Below are positions 8,558 to 22,859 of a stretch of 54,067 bases of DNA, one piece after another. The notes beneath the pieces are model-generated. The model was not told the origin of the DNA. It ran no database searches and saw only the letters and a list, made by a program, of their open reading frames with translations. Position numbers and translations under genes: made by a program. Position 1 is the first letter of the stretch, and each line of letters starts with the position of its first letter. Origin of the DNA: Caryophanales bacterium (GTDB lineage: Bacteria > Bacillota_I > Bacilli_A > RF39 > UBA660); NCBI GenBank assembly GCA_016282375.1, contig JAEEKI010000015.1, positions 1 through 54,067 of the forward strand. The letters run 5' to 3'.

Positions 8558-11500
8558 TTGAAAAACAAATCATTGTTTGCCTTAATAGTTGTAAGTTTTT
8601 TACTATTCTTTGGGCTTATTTTTTCTGTTTATAGAATTACAACTAAAAAAGCAGAAACTTTCTATGCGGATGGATATATTAGTTTGAGTGATTTTGAATC
8701 TTCTGAAAAGGTTTATTTTGCTAAGGGAACTAATTATAAGAGAGGCTATAGTAAGCAAGTTATTTTTAAAGATACGGAAAATGTTAAGCAAGAGGTCTCA
8801 AAATATTCATTTGTCTTTTATGATAATAAATCCATTAATTATTTAACTGATGGTGTATTAATGGATTTGGATGGTATTAGCGAAAATTTTATTCCTTACT
8901 ATAACATTAAAAGCAATTACTTAATTGAATATAAAGATGGTAAATATGTTATTGATGGTAAAAATAAAGACGTTATTTTAAATAACTTTATTGGTAGAAT
9001 TAATGATCAGAAATATGTTGTAGCTGGTAATAATCTAAAATTAAAAGTTAGTAGTTCGGAAGAATTAATATCTGGCTATTATTTTGAACTTAATTTTGGC
9101 GAAGGGAATTTGGTTAAGATTGATAATACTGATATAAGTATTGAAACCGCGAGCGATGAATGCTATATCATGGTGGGTGACAATGTCAAATTAGATTTAA
9201 GCGAAAAGAATATTTACTATAAAGATGAAGTAAAGGCTAATTTAGCAGAAATCATTATTGATAATGACAGTAACATTGATATTCAATATCAAGAAAAACC
9301 TGATACTGGTGAAGAACCTGGTGAAGGTGGTGAAAATGGAAATGGCAACGGTGATGGCAATGAAGTTAAGCCAACACCAATAGAGTATGAAACGGAATAT
9401 CATACAGAAACAGTTATTGAATACAAGAATGTGCCATTTGTGGAAGTAATAAATAGTGATAGTAATTCACATCAAATATCTTTGGATTTCCGAGTAATCG
9501 ATCAAAATTCTTTAATAACGGGAACGGTTAAAGTTCGTTACACGAATATTAAAACTGGATATACAGAAGTAAGAGAATATAGTGAATATCAAGGAATTAT
9601 TAATTATATTATTGATAATTTACCAAGCAATAGTGAATTCTTAATTAGCATATATGCTTCATATGTTAGAAATGATAATATTTATACTGATTATCGGATG
9701 TTCCAAAGAATCTATACAACTAAAACACTAGGTGTAACCCTTGCTAAAGATTATGTTACTTCATCCGAAGCGTCTTATAAAGTTTCTTTTGATAGTGATG
9801 CTGGCTATGAATCTGTAACTGTTACTTTATATGATCGTTCAGGTCATAGCGTAGATAGTAAAGTAGTTAATCGTTCAGCATCTGGTTCTTATGTGATATT
9901 TGATAATTTAAATAGTGATGAAAAGTATAGCGTAGTAGTTGAGCAATTCAATTATGGTAATTTTGTATATAACTCTGATGATTATATTGAAAGTGTAGTT
10001 ACGACTTTAAAGAAAAATCCATTTAAGTCTGCCGGTATAGTAGTACCAGATCCAATTGCAATTATTAATAAAAAAGATTATACTGTTAAATTTAGTCTTG
10101 GGGAAATTGATGATGTTAATAATTCAATTCAAAAGGTTATATATAATGTTTATAATGATGAAGATGATTCACTAGTGGATTCATTTGAAAAAGACAATAT
10201 AACTGATGAAGAAATTGTTATTGGCGATAAGATTAAAGCCTATATTGATGGTGTTGCTCAAACGTATTATTATACGGCAACGATTACTATTCAAGATAAT
10301 GAAAAATTAATCGATTATACAACCAATAAGAGTAACAAATTTAATATTGAAGCTAAAATTAGTCCGACATTATCATTTGAATTAGAGGACTTAACGGCAA
10401 ATACAGCACGAGGTTTATTTATCATTAGCGACGTTGATAATACAATTGATACGACTAAGCCTGTATCTGTGGAATATACTGACAGCTTAGGTAATAAGAA
10501 CACCAAACCTCTTCAATATAAAACATGTCCAGCTGGTCATAGTTCAACAACTAAATGCGTAGAGATGTATATTGATACGCTTAATAGTGATGATATTTAT
10601 ACTGTTGGATTGATGGCTTATGTTGATACAAAAGATGAAGACATTACACCAGGAAACACTTTGGTAGGGGCTATTAAATTAAATACCGAAAAAGCTGATA
10701 TTGTTCTTACAGATATATCGGCTCGTGATTTAGAGATTGAGGAAGCATCTACAAAGATGTTTGAGGTAAATGTCCAATTATTATTAGATAGTTCAACTAG
10801 TGAAACAGTCAAAGATAACATGTCTGGCTTTGATATTATTCTTTATGAAGGCGCCGATTATACAGGAACATACTTAGCAACAATGCATGTCAGTGGTAAT
10901 AGTGAAATTGTTAATAATTATTTTGACAATCCTAAGACATTAACTTTAAGTGATTTCAATTTAACTATTGATGATCTTCGGACAATGCATATGACACAAG
11001 GTACGCAAATGACTAAACGTTATACCATTCGTCTTACAAATGGTGTAAGCGGCAGTGATTACGTTGAATTTAGACCAAGTATGTTTACTTTTGAAATTAA
11101 TCCCGCTTTACTTGATATTTTAAATGGTAATTGTTCTATTGAAGTTACACCTATTGCCAATGCTAGCTTACCAAATAATGAAAAAATACCAAATTTATAT
11201 GATGATACAATCGTGGGTTTAAAAGTAACACCAACCTTTAGCAACAAGTCATATGCTCGAAAGATTAATTTCTACATTGTAGATGTTACTAGTAATGTAA
11301 ATAATTATGAATTAGTCGAAGGACATTATGCTCGTGCTTCTTTCAATCTGGACTTATTAGAAACAAGTACTATTCCTGAGTATAAGTTTTATATGAGTGA
11401 TGAGAGCCTATATGTTAATAATGCTCAATATTTAAGAAGAGGAAGAGTATATAGAGTGTTATATACTGTCGAGTTAGATTTAAATAAAGATGGTATTACG

Positions 11501-14500
11501 GATATTGTTTATCCATTCTCTGACACTGATGTTGGTACTCCGGAACCAGTTGTATCTGATTTTGTTCAAATTCCTAAACAAAATCCTTCGGTTATGGCCT
11601 TCCCATGGGAAAGTGATAGTACTTCAATAACTTATAAGTATTATGCTGATGATCCTGATAATGCCCTTGGTAATGACTTTGATGTATTCTATAAAGTAGG
11701 GGCAAATACTAAGAAAGGCGAGAAAATAGAATGTGTTAATTCTACGGGAGCAACTAGTTATACATCCAATTACTCATGCGTAAGATTCAATGATTTAGTA
11801 ACTGGCGATGATTATGAAATTGTAGTTAAGCCTACCTTAATCGCTAGTGAAGCAGCTGATAATATGGGCATTAATCATTACATATTTGAAGGTACTAATA
11901 GTCTAAGTGCTTTAAGTTATGAAATTATCAAAGAGGGTAGTCAACCAAAATATGATAATATCTTGGCTTTAAGAATAAGTGATACAGATGATAATAATAA
12001 GCATTTAAATACCATTGCTTATTATACAGTGGAGTTGAGCCTTAGTGGTCAAAACAAGAAGTTCAAAATCGATAATATTAATAATAGTGAATCTACAAGT
12101 CCAATTAGTTCTAATATAATTAATTATAAAGATGCTAATAATGATATCACATGGAGAACTAGCGATAGCGATACTTCTTTAAGAAAAACAGCTTATGTTA
12201 GTTCATGTGAAGGGGATACAGGAACTTGCGTATATATTGATTATTCAAAATTATATCTATCCGATAAATTTAAAAACTATTTTATGCCTTTTAAAAATCA
12301 AACTATTACTGTTTCTTTAAGTGCTACATATGATAGTGGTGTTGTTGGTTATAGAGTTAAACAAGCTCAAAATAAATATGCTATTCAAGTAGTTGCTAGT
12401 GATAGTATTGTCTTTAAAAATGAAATCATTAATAATAAGTACTTTATTTTAAATAACAATAACGTTGGTAATAATAGCATAGTTTTCAGCGATTCTGCGT
12501 TATCGGCTGCTTATCTATATGATGCAGCTCAAAATGGTTTTGTAGATGATCAATCAAGCGATAGAACACCTGGAAGTGGTAGTCTATACTTTATTAACTC
12601 TATATATTCTAATCTTACAACTAATCAAAATCGTAACTTTGTAAATCTTGATTATCGCGTTAATCATCAAGGAATTTTGGTTAATTTGGGTACTGCACCT
12701 GGTGTAACTGTGCCAATAGTTGTTAAGGAATTAGCTGCTTCTAGTGTGGGTACAGATGTTGATTTTAGTTTCAGTAGAATTGTTCCATCTCTAAATATTT
12801 CTCTTACTTCACCAACTTTAAATGGGGTTAAACTTAATATGAGTTTATCTGGTGTAACGTCAGATGAAATATTTACGGAAAATGGTAAAAAGTATGTTTA
12901 TCTAGAGTTATTTGATGATACTGAAACCAATATTAAAAATCTACGCATTAATATGAATGAGTTAACTGAACAAACTGGTACGGTTAATAATAATCAATAT
13001 GTTATTACTGGTGACTGGGATGATAGTGCTTATGCTAGATATAAATTTGATTTAGTATCTGTAAAGGTCAATAATACTAAAGTTGATACTAATGTATATT
13101 CATATGATTATAAGACAGGTACAATTGTCTTTAAGAGTGCTGAAAATGGTGGTATGAATATTTCCAATGGTACGTCTATTACAGTTAATTATCGAGTTGT
13201 AATAGATAATTTAATTCATAATAGTGATTATCATATTAAGGCATATGTTAAGATGAGCAGTGCATCTGATAAGGTATATCTTGCAGGTAATAATGGCACT
13301 TATCAAACTTTAAATCATGCCTTTAAAACAAAAAATACTGATCAAGTAAGTGTTCAAAATGCTAACTTTGATGTTGAATCTGACTTAGATTATGCTACAA
13401 GAAGATTAATAACAAGATATAATGTGGATGACATCGTTGGTATTGATAATTTTGTTTATGAAATTTGTAATAGTAATAATCTTTGCGTTGATGTAACTCA
13501 ATATGCAACTTGTGTTGATGATTATAATCATTTTGATGGTTCATGTTTTACTAAAGAAACTGGATATTATAATACACTTGTTAAACATGACATTAGTATT
13601 CATGAGAACTATGATTTCCAATTTAATACGACATATACTTTGAAAATAAAGGCTATGGTAACGGAAAATAATACGCAAAATACTTATGATATCTATAGTT
13701 CAGATTTGATGGTTAGAGCGCTTACAATGCCTACATTACAAGTTGTAAAGAAGAGCCATTTTGATGCTAATAATCAACCGTATTTACAATTTGATGTAAC
13801 ATTTTATGATCCTGATCGTGTTGTAAGTATTCCAACGGATGGTGTATCTGCTGGTACATATTCATATTATTTAGCAACTGGTCCTGGAAAAGTTCAAATT
13901 CAAAATACTGGTCATATCGAAGAAATAGTGAAGAATAACCATGTTTATACAGCAAATATAAATTATGATAATCTTAACACTTTAACAGAATACTATTTGA
14001 TTGTTAATTATAATACGCATGCTAATAATAAAGATGGCTTAGTTAATGAATCTTTCTCAATTCCATATTTAATTTATACGCTTGATGATAATGGTATTAG
14101 TATAGGTAAACTTGAGTATCAAGCTACTAAAATGCAAACTATTTTGAAATTTGGTTATGCAACGAATATTTTACAAGAAAAAATACTTGATAGTAATAAT
14201 CAATTAATTGATGATCCTAATCAAGAAGCTTATGTAGCTGGTATTAATTATTCAATTACCAGAAAAAGTGGTGATAACCAATTTAGGATGGATGGCGAAA
14301 TTATTTTCAGTGATAGTAGCCATATTGATATTAAAGAAGATGATTCATCACTTGGTGATAAATATTATCAATTGACAATTAATCACGGTGTTGATGATAC
14401 CTATTCAACGGGATATCCTGTTACAGCTGGTTATAACATTATCTTTAGGTTCTATATCGGGGGAAATGTTGCTAGTGCTTTAAATACTAGTGAGTTATGT

Positions 14501-14599
14501 TCTGAGAATAACGTTTCCAATTATTGGGATGAAGTAAACAATAAGTGTTATATTCTAGATTCAAAACAATATAATGCTGATACAATTTATGGAGGATAG
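8558..14599 (+). CDS. Giant membrane-anchored surface protein of the ATPase-like cluster
   Basis: About 2,013 residues from a TTG start at 8558. AGGTGAT sits at its usual distance upstream, and the GTG at 8549 lies inside that SD. A single N-terminal membrane helix (about 8-30) is followed by a beta-rich domain to about 240 and an acidic Gly/Asn/Glu linker near 247-275. Beyond that is a long series of Fn3/Ig-like beta domains, with repeated phrases such as YTTKTLGVTL and NLNSDEKYSVVV. No C-terminal anchor or catalytic motif was found, so most of the chain should lie outside the cell as a fibre. The plan matches the 452-residue protein encoded next, and the two genes are 6 bases apart. The role is unknown; adhesion or force transmission is my inference from the linked ATPase genes. 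Confidence 0.8.
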   Translation: MKNKSLFALIVVSFLLFFGLIFSVYRITTKKAETFYADGYISLSDFESSEKVYFAKGTNYKRGYSKQVIFKDTENVKQEVSKYSFVFYDNKSINYLTDGVLMDLDGISENFIPYYNIKSNYLIEYKDGKYVIDGKNKDVILNNFIGRINDQKYVVAGNNLKLKVSSSEELISGYYFELNFGEGNLVKIDNTDISIETASDECYIMVGDNVKLDLSEKNIYYKDEVKANLAEIIIDNDSNIDIQYQEKPDTGEEPGEGGENGNGNGDGNEVKPTPIEYETEYHTETVIEYKNVPFVEVINSDSNSHQISLDFRVIDQNSLITGTVKVRYTNIKTGYTEVREYSEYQGIINYIIDNLPSNSEFLISIYASYVRNDNIYTDYRMFQRIYTTKTLGVTLAKDYVTSSEASYKVSFDSDAGYESVTVTLYDRSGHSVDSKVVNRSASGSYVIFDNLNSDEKYSVVVEQFNYGNFVYNSDDYIESVVTTLKKNPFKSAGIVVPDPIAIINKKDYTVKFSLGEIDDVNNSIQKVIYNVYNDEDDSLVDSFEKDNITDEEIVIGDKIKAYIDGVAQTYYYTATITIQDNEKLIDYTTNKSNKFNIEAKISPTLSFELEDLTANTARGLFIISDVDNTIDTTKPVSVEYTDSLGNKNTKPLQYKTCPAGHSSTTKCVEMYIDTLNSDDIYTVGLMAYVDTKDEDITPGNTLVGAIKLNTEKADIVLTDISARDLEIEEASTKMFEVNVQLLLDSSTSETVKDNMSGFDIILYEGADYTGTYLATMHVSGNSEIVNNYFDNPKTLTLSDFNLTIDDLRTMHMTQGTQMTKRYTIRLTNGVSGSDYVEFRPSMFTFEINPALLDILNGNCSIEVTPIANASLPNNEKIPNLYDDTIVGLKVTPTFSNKSYARKINFYIVDVTSNVNNYELVEGHYARASFNLDLLETSTIPEYKFYMSDESLYVNNAQYLRRGRVYRVLYTVELDLNKDGITDIVYPFSDTDVGTPEPVVSDFVQIPKQNPSVMAFPWESDSTSITYKYYADDPDNALGNDFDVFYKVGANTKKGEKIECVNSTGATSYTSNYSCVRFNDLVTGDDYEIVVKPTLIASEAADNMGINHYIFEGTNSLSALSYEIIKEGSQPKYDNILALRISDTDDNNKHLNTIAYYTVELSLSGQNKKFKIDNINNSESTSPISSNIINYKDANNDITWRTSDSDTSLRKTAYVSSCEGDTGTCVYIDYSKLYLSDKFKNYFMPFKNQTITVSLSATYDSGVVGYRVKQAQNKYAIQVVASDSIVFKNEIINNKYFILNNNNVGNNSIVFSDSALSAAYLYDAAQNGFVDDQSSDRTPGSGSLYFINSIYSNLTTNQNRNFVNLDYRVNHQGILVNLGTAPGVTVPIVVKELAASSVGTDVDFSFSRIVPSLNISLTSPTLNGVKLNMSLSGVTSDEIFTENGKKYVYLELFDDTETNIKNLRINMNELTEQTGTVNNNQYVITGDWDDSAYARYKFDLVSVKVNNTKVDTNVYSYDYKTGTIVFKSAENGGMNISNGTSITVNYRVVIDNLIHNSDYHIKAYVKMSSASDKVYLAGNNGTYQTLNHAFKTKNTDQVSVQNANFDVESDLDYATRRLITRYNVDDIVGIDNFVYEICNSNNLCVDVTQYATCVDDYNHFDGSCFTKETGYYNTLVKHDISIHENYDFQFNTTYTLKIKAMVTENNTQNTYDIYSSDLMVRALTMPTLQVVKKSHFDANNQPYLQFDVTFYDPDRVVSIPTDGVSAGTYSYYLATGPGKVQIQNTGHIEEIVKNNHVYTANINYDNLNTLTEYYLIVNYNTHANNKDGLVNESFSIPYLIYTLDDNGISIGKLEYQATKMQTILKFGYATNILQEKILDSNNQLIDDPNQEAYVAGINYSITRKSGDNQFRMDGEIIFSDSSHIDIKEDDSSLGDKYYQLTINHGVDDTYSTGYPVTAGYNIIFRFYIGGNVASALNTSELCSENNVSNYWDEVNNKCYILDSKQYNADTIYGG

Positions 14600-14605
14600 G
14601 GTAAT

Positions 14606-16227
<1,622 letters not shown>

Positions 16228-16230
16228 AAT

Positions 16231-16983
16231 ATGGAAGTAATTGTTCTAATAATCATTATTTCTTTATTGACATTAATATTGTTTCTGGCTTTAAAAAAGT
16301 TGATTGACAATTTAACTAATGACAGTAAAGAATACTACTTTCGTAAGGTTCAAGATTATGATGAAAAACTATTTGAAAAAGAGCAACAACTTAATAATCT
16401 TGAATCTTCAGAAGAAAGTATAGAAGAAGAGGAAGAGGAAAATAGGGAATATACTAGTCGGAGAACGGACATTGATAAAGATTTTTTATCAACAATAAAT
16501 AATACGGAATATGAAACCACGAATGCCTTAAAAATAGCCAATCGGGTTGATGAAATATTTCAAGTTGATGAAGAAAAAGTTATCAAAGATTTTGTGGCTA
16601 AGTGTAAATTTAATAAGAACTATAAGATTTATGAAAATCTCCAAGCTCGTTTTAGTCCTAATTTGATTTATAAACTAAAAATGTTAAATAGGGATGGTCA
16701 AATAAAGGCTATTGGTAAGATGCTCAGTGATGAGGAATATGAAGTTTTTACGGCTTATGTTACCACTAGAAAATTTAAGTTAGATAAGTTCTTATTGGAT
16801 TTAGATTCGGTTGTTAAGAATAACCAACCGGAAATTGAAGTAATCGTAGGCAATCGTTCAAAAAATTACGATTACATATCTCCATATATTAAAACCACTT
16901 ATAGCGAAGATGTATATAAGGGAATAATAATTAAATATCAAGATCGTATATACGATTATAGTATAAATGAAAGGGATGTATAG
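16231..16983 (+). CDS. b-delta fusion-like stator subunit
   Basis: A 250-residue protein. Residues 3-25 form one membrane helix, as in subunit b. An acidic stretch with a run of Glu follows (about 60-72), then a helical region about 95-195. The C-terminal part IEVIVGNRSK...YKGIIIKYQDRIYDYSI resembles the C-terminal beta hairpin of subunit delta (typical pattern GG..I..GD.V.D.S). It sits between c and alpha, where b and delta lie in normal atp operons. I therefore read it as a b-delta fusion that ties F1 to the membrane. Direct similarity is weak, so position carries much of the case. Confidence 0.65.
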   Translation: MEVIVLIIIISLLTLILFLALKKLIDNLTNDSKEYYFRKVQDYDEKLFEKEQQLNNLESSEESIEEEEEENREYTSRRTDIDKDFLSTINNTEYETTNALKIANRVDEIFQVDEEKVIKDFVAKCKFNKNYKIYENLQARFSPNLIYKLKMLNRDGQIKAIGKMLSDEEYEVFTAYVTTRKFKLDKFLLDLDSVVKNNQPEIEVIVGNRSKNYDYISPYIKTTYSEDVYKGIIIKYQDRIYDYSINERDV

Positions 16984-16984
16984 T

Positions 16985-19904
<2,920 letters not shown>

Positions 19905-19912
<8 letters not shown>

Positions 19913-20423
19913 GTTGAAAGAGGTTCTAAATAGTTATTTATACTTTGGTGTAGTTTTTGCTATCTTTTTAGTCTTTCTTGCTTATGTAATTTTATTCATA
20001 AGTGGTAAGAAAAAAAGAAAGTCTTATTATCTATTTGGACTTCTTATTGACTTTAATAATGAACAAATATTAGCTTTATCACTCATTATTATTAACTACT
20101 TATTATTGGTTTATACTTTATTATTTAAAGTTAGATTATCGGCAGCATTTACTTTAATTAGTTTGCTATCAATACTAGTAGCATTTGCGATTATTAATCG
20201 CTTTAGTTATGTGTTAATTAACGGGGTAATTAATTTGGTTAATGTTGGTATGATATATTTAGCTAATTTAATTAATACTTTGCGTTTAGAAAATGCCGGA
20301 TCTTCATATTATATATTACAGATTTTAATCAACGCTTTTGGTGTTTTATTTTTTACTTTTACATCCATAAAGTTTTTTAGAAATATTCAGGGAAAGGAGT
20401 ATCAACGTGAAAAAAATTCATAA
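19905..20423 (+). CDS. Five-helix membrane protein of the ATPase-like cluster
   Basis: A 172-residue protein with about five membrane helices (near 11-33, 56-75, 79-97, 102-122 and 133-157) and a basic cytosolic loop (KKKRKS) after the first. It occupies the gap left by the absence of a recognisable subunit a. I do not find the subunit-a signature (R-L-x-x-N with a following Glu). One Arg (R99) lies between the third and fourth hydrophobic stretches. It could be a stator or scaffold that replaced subunit a, or an unrelated anchor. The gene overlaps both neighbours by a few bases, so it belongs to the operon. Confidence 0.6.
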
Positions 20424-21123
20424 TTTTATTCAAAAAAATTATATTGCTTGTACCGTTTTAGGTGTGGCTTTATTAGTGATTCTTGCTTCCCTTATTACGA
20501 TAGGTATTATTCGAGGTAATCGTCATAAAATTGTGACATCTAAGGATACTTTGAATTTGTATCAATATAATGGCTCTCTAAAAAATACTTTTACAGGTAA
20601 AGTGGTTTATGGGGATGATATGATTACTAGTCTTACAAGTGATACTTCGCTAGTGGATAGTGTTATGTATTATGCTGATAGTTCAAAGATAATTATTCCC
20701 TTTAAAAGTAAAATAGTATTTTATTATCGGGATAATTTAGCATATAGTTTACCTAAATATAGTACTTTGGAAAGCAAAAAAGATATTAAAACATTAAATT
20801 GTGATGGAACAGAGCAAAATGTCGATAGTTTTATTATTTATGATGGTGTTGATACTTATATCCTTCCTGATAAGAGTATTTTAACTCTTGATGGGGATAA
20901 GATTGAACTAAGTGCTTTAAGTTATATTATTGCTAATCGCGGTTCATTAACATACTATGATTATGATAAAGATGCTCTAGTTATCAAAGAGAATATTAAA
21001 GTAGCTAATTTACATATGAATAATGCTGATTTTGATTTATATAACGATGTTGTTGTTTATAATAATAAAACGCTTATTATAGGCAATGATATTGATAATT
21101 ATCCGGTTTATAAGGAGGATTAA
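20407..21123 (+). CDS. Membrane-anchored surface protein, third ectodomain subunit
   Basis: A 238-residue protein from a GTG start preceded by GGAAAGGAG. It has one N-terminal membrane helix (about 15-36) and a beta-rich extracellular domain of about 195 residues. This matches the first two parts (anchor plus beta domain) of the proteins at 8558 and 14606, without their linker and Fn3-like tails. I treat it as the minimal member of the trio. No enzyme motif is visible. Its place between the five-helix protein and gamma argues that it is part of the same complex. Confidence 0.7.
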   Translation: MKKIHNFIQKNYIACTVLGVALLVILASLITIGIIRGNRHKIVTSKDTLNLYQYNGSLKNTFTGKVVYGDDMITSLTSDTSLVDSVMYYADSSKIIIPFKSKIVFYYRDNLAYSLPKYSTLESKKDIKTLNCDGTEQNVDSFIIYDGVDTYILPDKSILTLDGDKIELSALSYIIANRGSLTYYDYDKDALVIKENIKVANLHMNNADFDLYNDVVVYNNKTLIIGNDIDNYPVYKED

Positions 21124-21125
21124 AA

Positions 21126-21467
21126 ATGGAAAAAGACTATGTTGGTAAAACAATTAAAACAGAAAATGGCGAAGTATTTGTTGTCCTTGGCCAAGTTAAA
21201 TATAAAAATATTCAATGTGTCTATGCCATGAAAACGACGAATGATGATAGTGAAGGAGAAAAACGCTTTTTCCAAATAACGAATGGTGAAAAGAAGCAAT
21301 TAGTAGCGGTCGAGAGTAAAAAAATGGTTGATACATTACTTGATATTATGTTTAAAGAAAATATGAAAACCAAAAAGCCTCGGAAGATTAAAGATAATGA
21401 AAGCATAACGGATTATTTTGCTTATTTAGATGATTATTATAAGACTAGGGTAAATACCGTTTTGTAG
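21126..21467 (+). CDS. Small cytosolic protein of the ATPase-like cluster
   Basis: A 113-residue soluble protein with a strong SD (AAGGAGG). Its first 75 residues look like a compact beta domain (KTIKTENGEVFVVLGQ), vaguely like DUF1292 proteins, and the rest is basic and helical. I do not recognise it. Tight packing between the third ectodomain gene and gamma suggests that it binds the cytosolic part of the complex. Confidence 0.6.
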   Translation: MEKDYVGKTIKTENGEVFVVLGQVKYKNIQCVYAMKTTNDDSEGEKRFFQITNGEKKQLVAVESKKMVDTLLDIMFKENMKTKKPRKIKDNESITDYFAYLDDYYKTRVNTVL

Positions 21468-21476
21468 GAGGTTTGT

Positions 21477-22268
21477 ATGCGGAATATTAAACCAATCGTC
21501 CAAGTTATGAACCTGTTTTCTTTAGTAAGAATCAATGCTGCTAAAACGCGAGTTGAAGAGTTTGGTATTACGAGTTCGGTTTTAACAAAGATTATATCTT
21601 CGATTATGTATAACAATAATATTGTTTTAGACAAGAATACGATTATACCTGATCCTGAAAAACCTGTTTTAAATATTTATATTGCTTCTGACTTTGGTTT
21701 TTGTTCAACTTATAATCAAGTTGTATCTAACAAAATTAAAGAAACAAAAGATGATTATAAAATAATTGTCGGTAAAAAGATTACATATAATGATGATAAA
21801 GTAGTATTACGATTATCTAAAGAGAACTTCTATAGTGATTTACCAACGATTAAAGATTTTTTAGTTAAGGCAGTTAATAATCGCGATTATCGTGAGATTA
21901 ATATTTATTATAATCATTATTATAACTTTTCACGTAGTGATTTTACTAAATTACAAGTTTTTCCTGTAGAATATAAAGAAGAGTATAAAGAAGACGTCGA
22001 CTTTCTTGTTGAGACAGATATTACTAGTTTTATTAATAATTTAATTGCTTATTATGTTTGTTATCAATTAGAGATTTGTGAAATATTTTCTTGGGCTTCT
22101 GAAAACGTTATTCGTAATACTATGACTTCTGAGTCATTAAAGAAAATTGATGAGTTAGAGGCCATTGATAGAGTAAAGGCCATAAGAAAACAACGGGAAA
22201 AAAGTTTGAAGAAAAATATCGAGAATTCAAAGAAAGTTTTATTTACAAATACGGAAGATGATATTTGA
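21477..22268 (+). CDS. F1-ATPase gamma subunit-like protein (central shaft)
   Basis: A 263-residue protein, slightly shorter than normal gamma (about 285). The central motif IASDFGFCSTYN corresponds to the conserved gamma segment xxSDRGLCGxxN. The C-terminal helix begins SENVIRNTMTSES, like the SEHxxRMxAMxxA helix of gamma. The N-terminal helix is present but divergent (VQVMNLFSLVRINAAKTRV). In F1 this subunit is the rotor shaft inside the alpha-beta ring and rests on c and epsilon. Here the gene is last in the cluster, not between alpha and beta. It ends at the promoter of the next gene. Confidence 0.8.
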   Translation: MRNIKPIVQVMNLFSLVRINAAKTRVEEFGITSSVLTKIISSIMYNNNIVLDKNTIIPDPEKPVLNIYIASDFGFCSTYNQVVSNKIKETKDDYKIIVGKKITYNDDKVVLRLSKENFYSDLPTIKDFLVKAVNNRDYREINIYYNHYYNFSRSDFTKLQVFPVEYKEEYKEDVDFLVETDITSFINNLIAYYVCYQLEICEIFSWASENVIRNTMTSESLKKIDELEAIDRVKAIRKQREKSLKKNIENSKKVLFTNTEDDI

Positions 22269-22293
22269 CAAAGAAAGGGTAATATTATAAAAT
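22265..22293 (+). promoter_or_regulatory. Promoter of the Flp-type pilin gene
   Basis: TTGACA (22265-22270), overlapping the gamma stop codon, lies 17 bases from TAAAAT (22288-22293). The pilin ATG is at 22314, so the pilin is likely transcribed separately from the ATPase-like cluster. Confidence 0.6.
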
Positions 22294-22313
22294 TAAAATG
22301 GAGTTAGGTATAT

Positions 22314-22502
22314 ATGAATAAAAAAGGTCAAGCACTAGTGGAATATATTTTAATTGTAGCTCTTCTTAGTGTGATTGTTATTGGCTTAGTAAACTATTTT
22401 GGTGGCTATTTAAAAGATGTTATTACCAAGTCTTCTTGTTCAATGCTTGGTCAAGAATATGTTGCAGGTGATAAACCTGGCGAAGGATCTTGCTCAGAAT
22501 AA
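22314..22502 (+). CDS. Flp/Tad-type prepilin
   Basis: A 62-residue type IVb (Flp) pilin precursor. The very short leader MNKKG is followed by QALVEYILIVALLS, the classic prepilin peptidase site with Glu at +5 and a hydrophobic assembly helix. The remaining 30 residues carry two cysteines and a Gly-rich end. It is the likely major subunit for the Tad machinery at 29002-33463, about 7 kb away. It has its own promoter and terminator, which fits the high expression expected of a pilin. Confidence 0.85.
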   Translation: MNKKGQALVEYILIVALLSVIVIGLVNYFGGYLKDVITKSSCSMLGQEYVAGDKPGEGSCSE

Positions 22503-22510
22503 TTGTTTAT

Positions 22511-22533
22511 AACAAGGGTGACCTTGTTTTTTT
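22511..22533 (+). terminator. Terminator after the pilin gene
   Basis: AACAAGG (22511-22517) pairs with CCTTGTT (22522-22528) over a 4-base loop, followed by T residues. Confidence 0.85.
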
Positions 22534-22553
22534 GTTAATCAATTTTGGTAAAG

Positions 22554-22582
22554 TTGAATTATTTTATCTAATTTGATAAAAT
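22554..22582 (+). promoter_or_regulatory. Promoter of the ireB-ruvX operon
   Basis: TTGAAT (22554-22559) is 17 bases from TAAAAT (22577-22582). The ATG of ireB is at 22614 behind GAAGGAA. Confidence 0.6.
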
Positions 22583-22613
22583 AAGATAGTACTTTTGGAA
22601 GAAGGAAAAAGTT

Positions 22614-22859
22614 ATGGTAGATAATACAACCGTTTTTGATGTTAATATATTAAGACAAGAGTTAATTATGATGACAATTAATGAAGTTTTTCTTTCGCTT
22701 GAAAAAAATGGTTATAATCCGGCGAATCAATTAATTGGTTATCTATTGACAAATGATGTTAGTTATATTACTTCCAAAGATGATGCTCGTAAGAAGATTA
22801 GTAAATTTTCTCGCGAAGAGATATTGATGGCTATCATAAATGGGTATATGGGACGATGA
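22614..22859 (+). CDS. ireB: IreB family regulatory phosphoprotein (UPF0297, YrzL)
   Basis: An 81-residue small cytosolic protein. In enterococci IreB is a target of the Ser/Thr kinase IreK and affects cephalosporin tolerance. Family features are visible: the TVFDV start, the segment EVFLSLEKNGYNPANQLIGYLL, and a C-terminal IINGYMGR. It overlaps ruvX by four bases. The ireB-ruvX-yrzB-mltG order is that of Bacillus and many other Firmicutes. Confidence 0.95.
   Translation: MVDNTTVFDVNILRQELIMMTINEVFLSLEKNGYNPANQLIGYLLTNDVSYITSKDDARKKISKFSREEILMAIINGYMGR

Noticed and set aside
10315-11247. Minus-strand open frames within the giant surface gene and elsewhere
   Set aside because: They lie antisense to well-supported genes, lack SD sites and have shadow-like composition.
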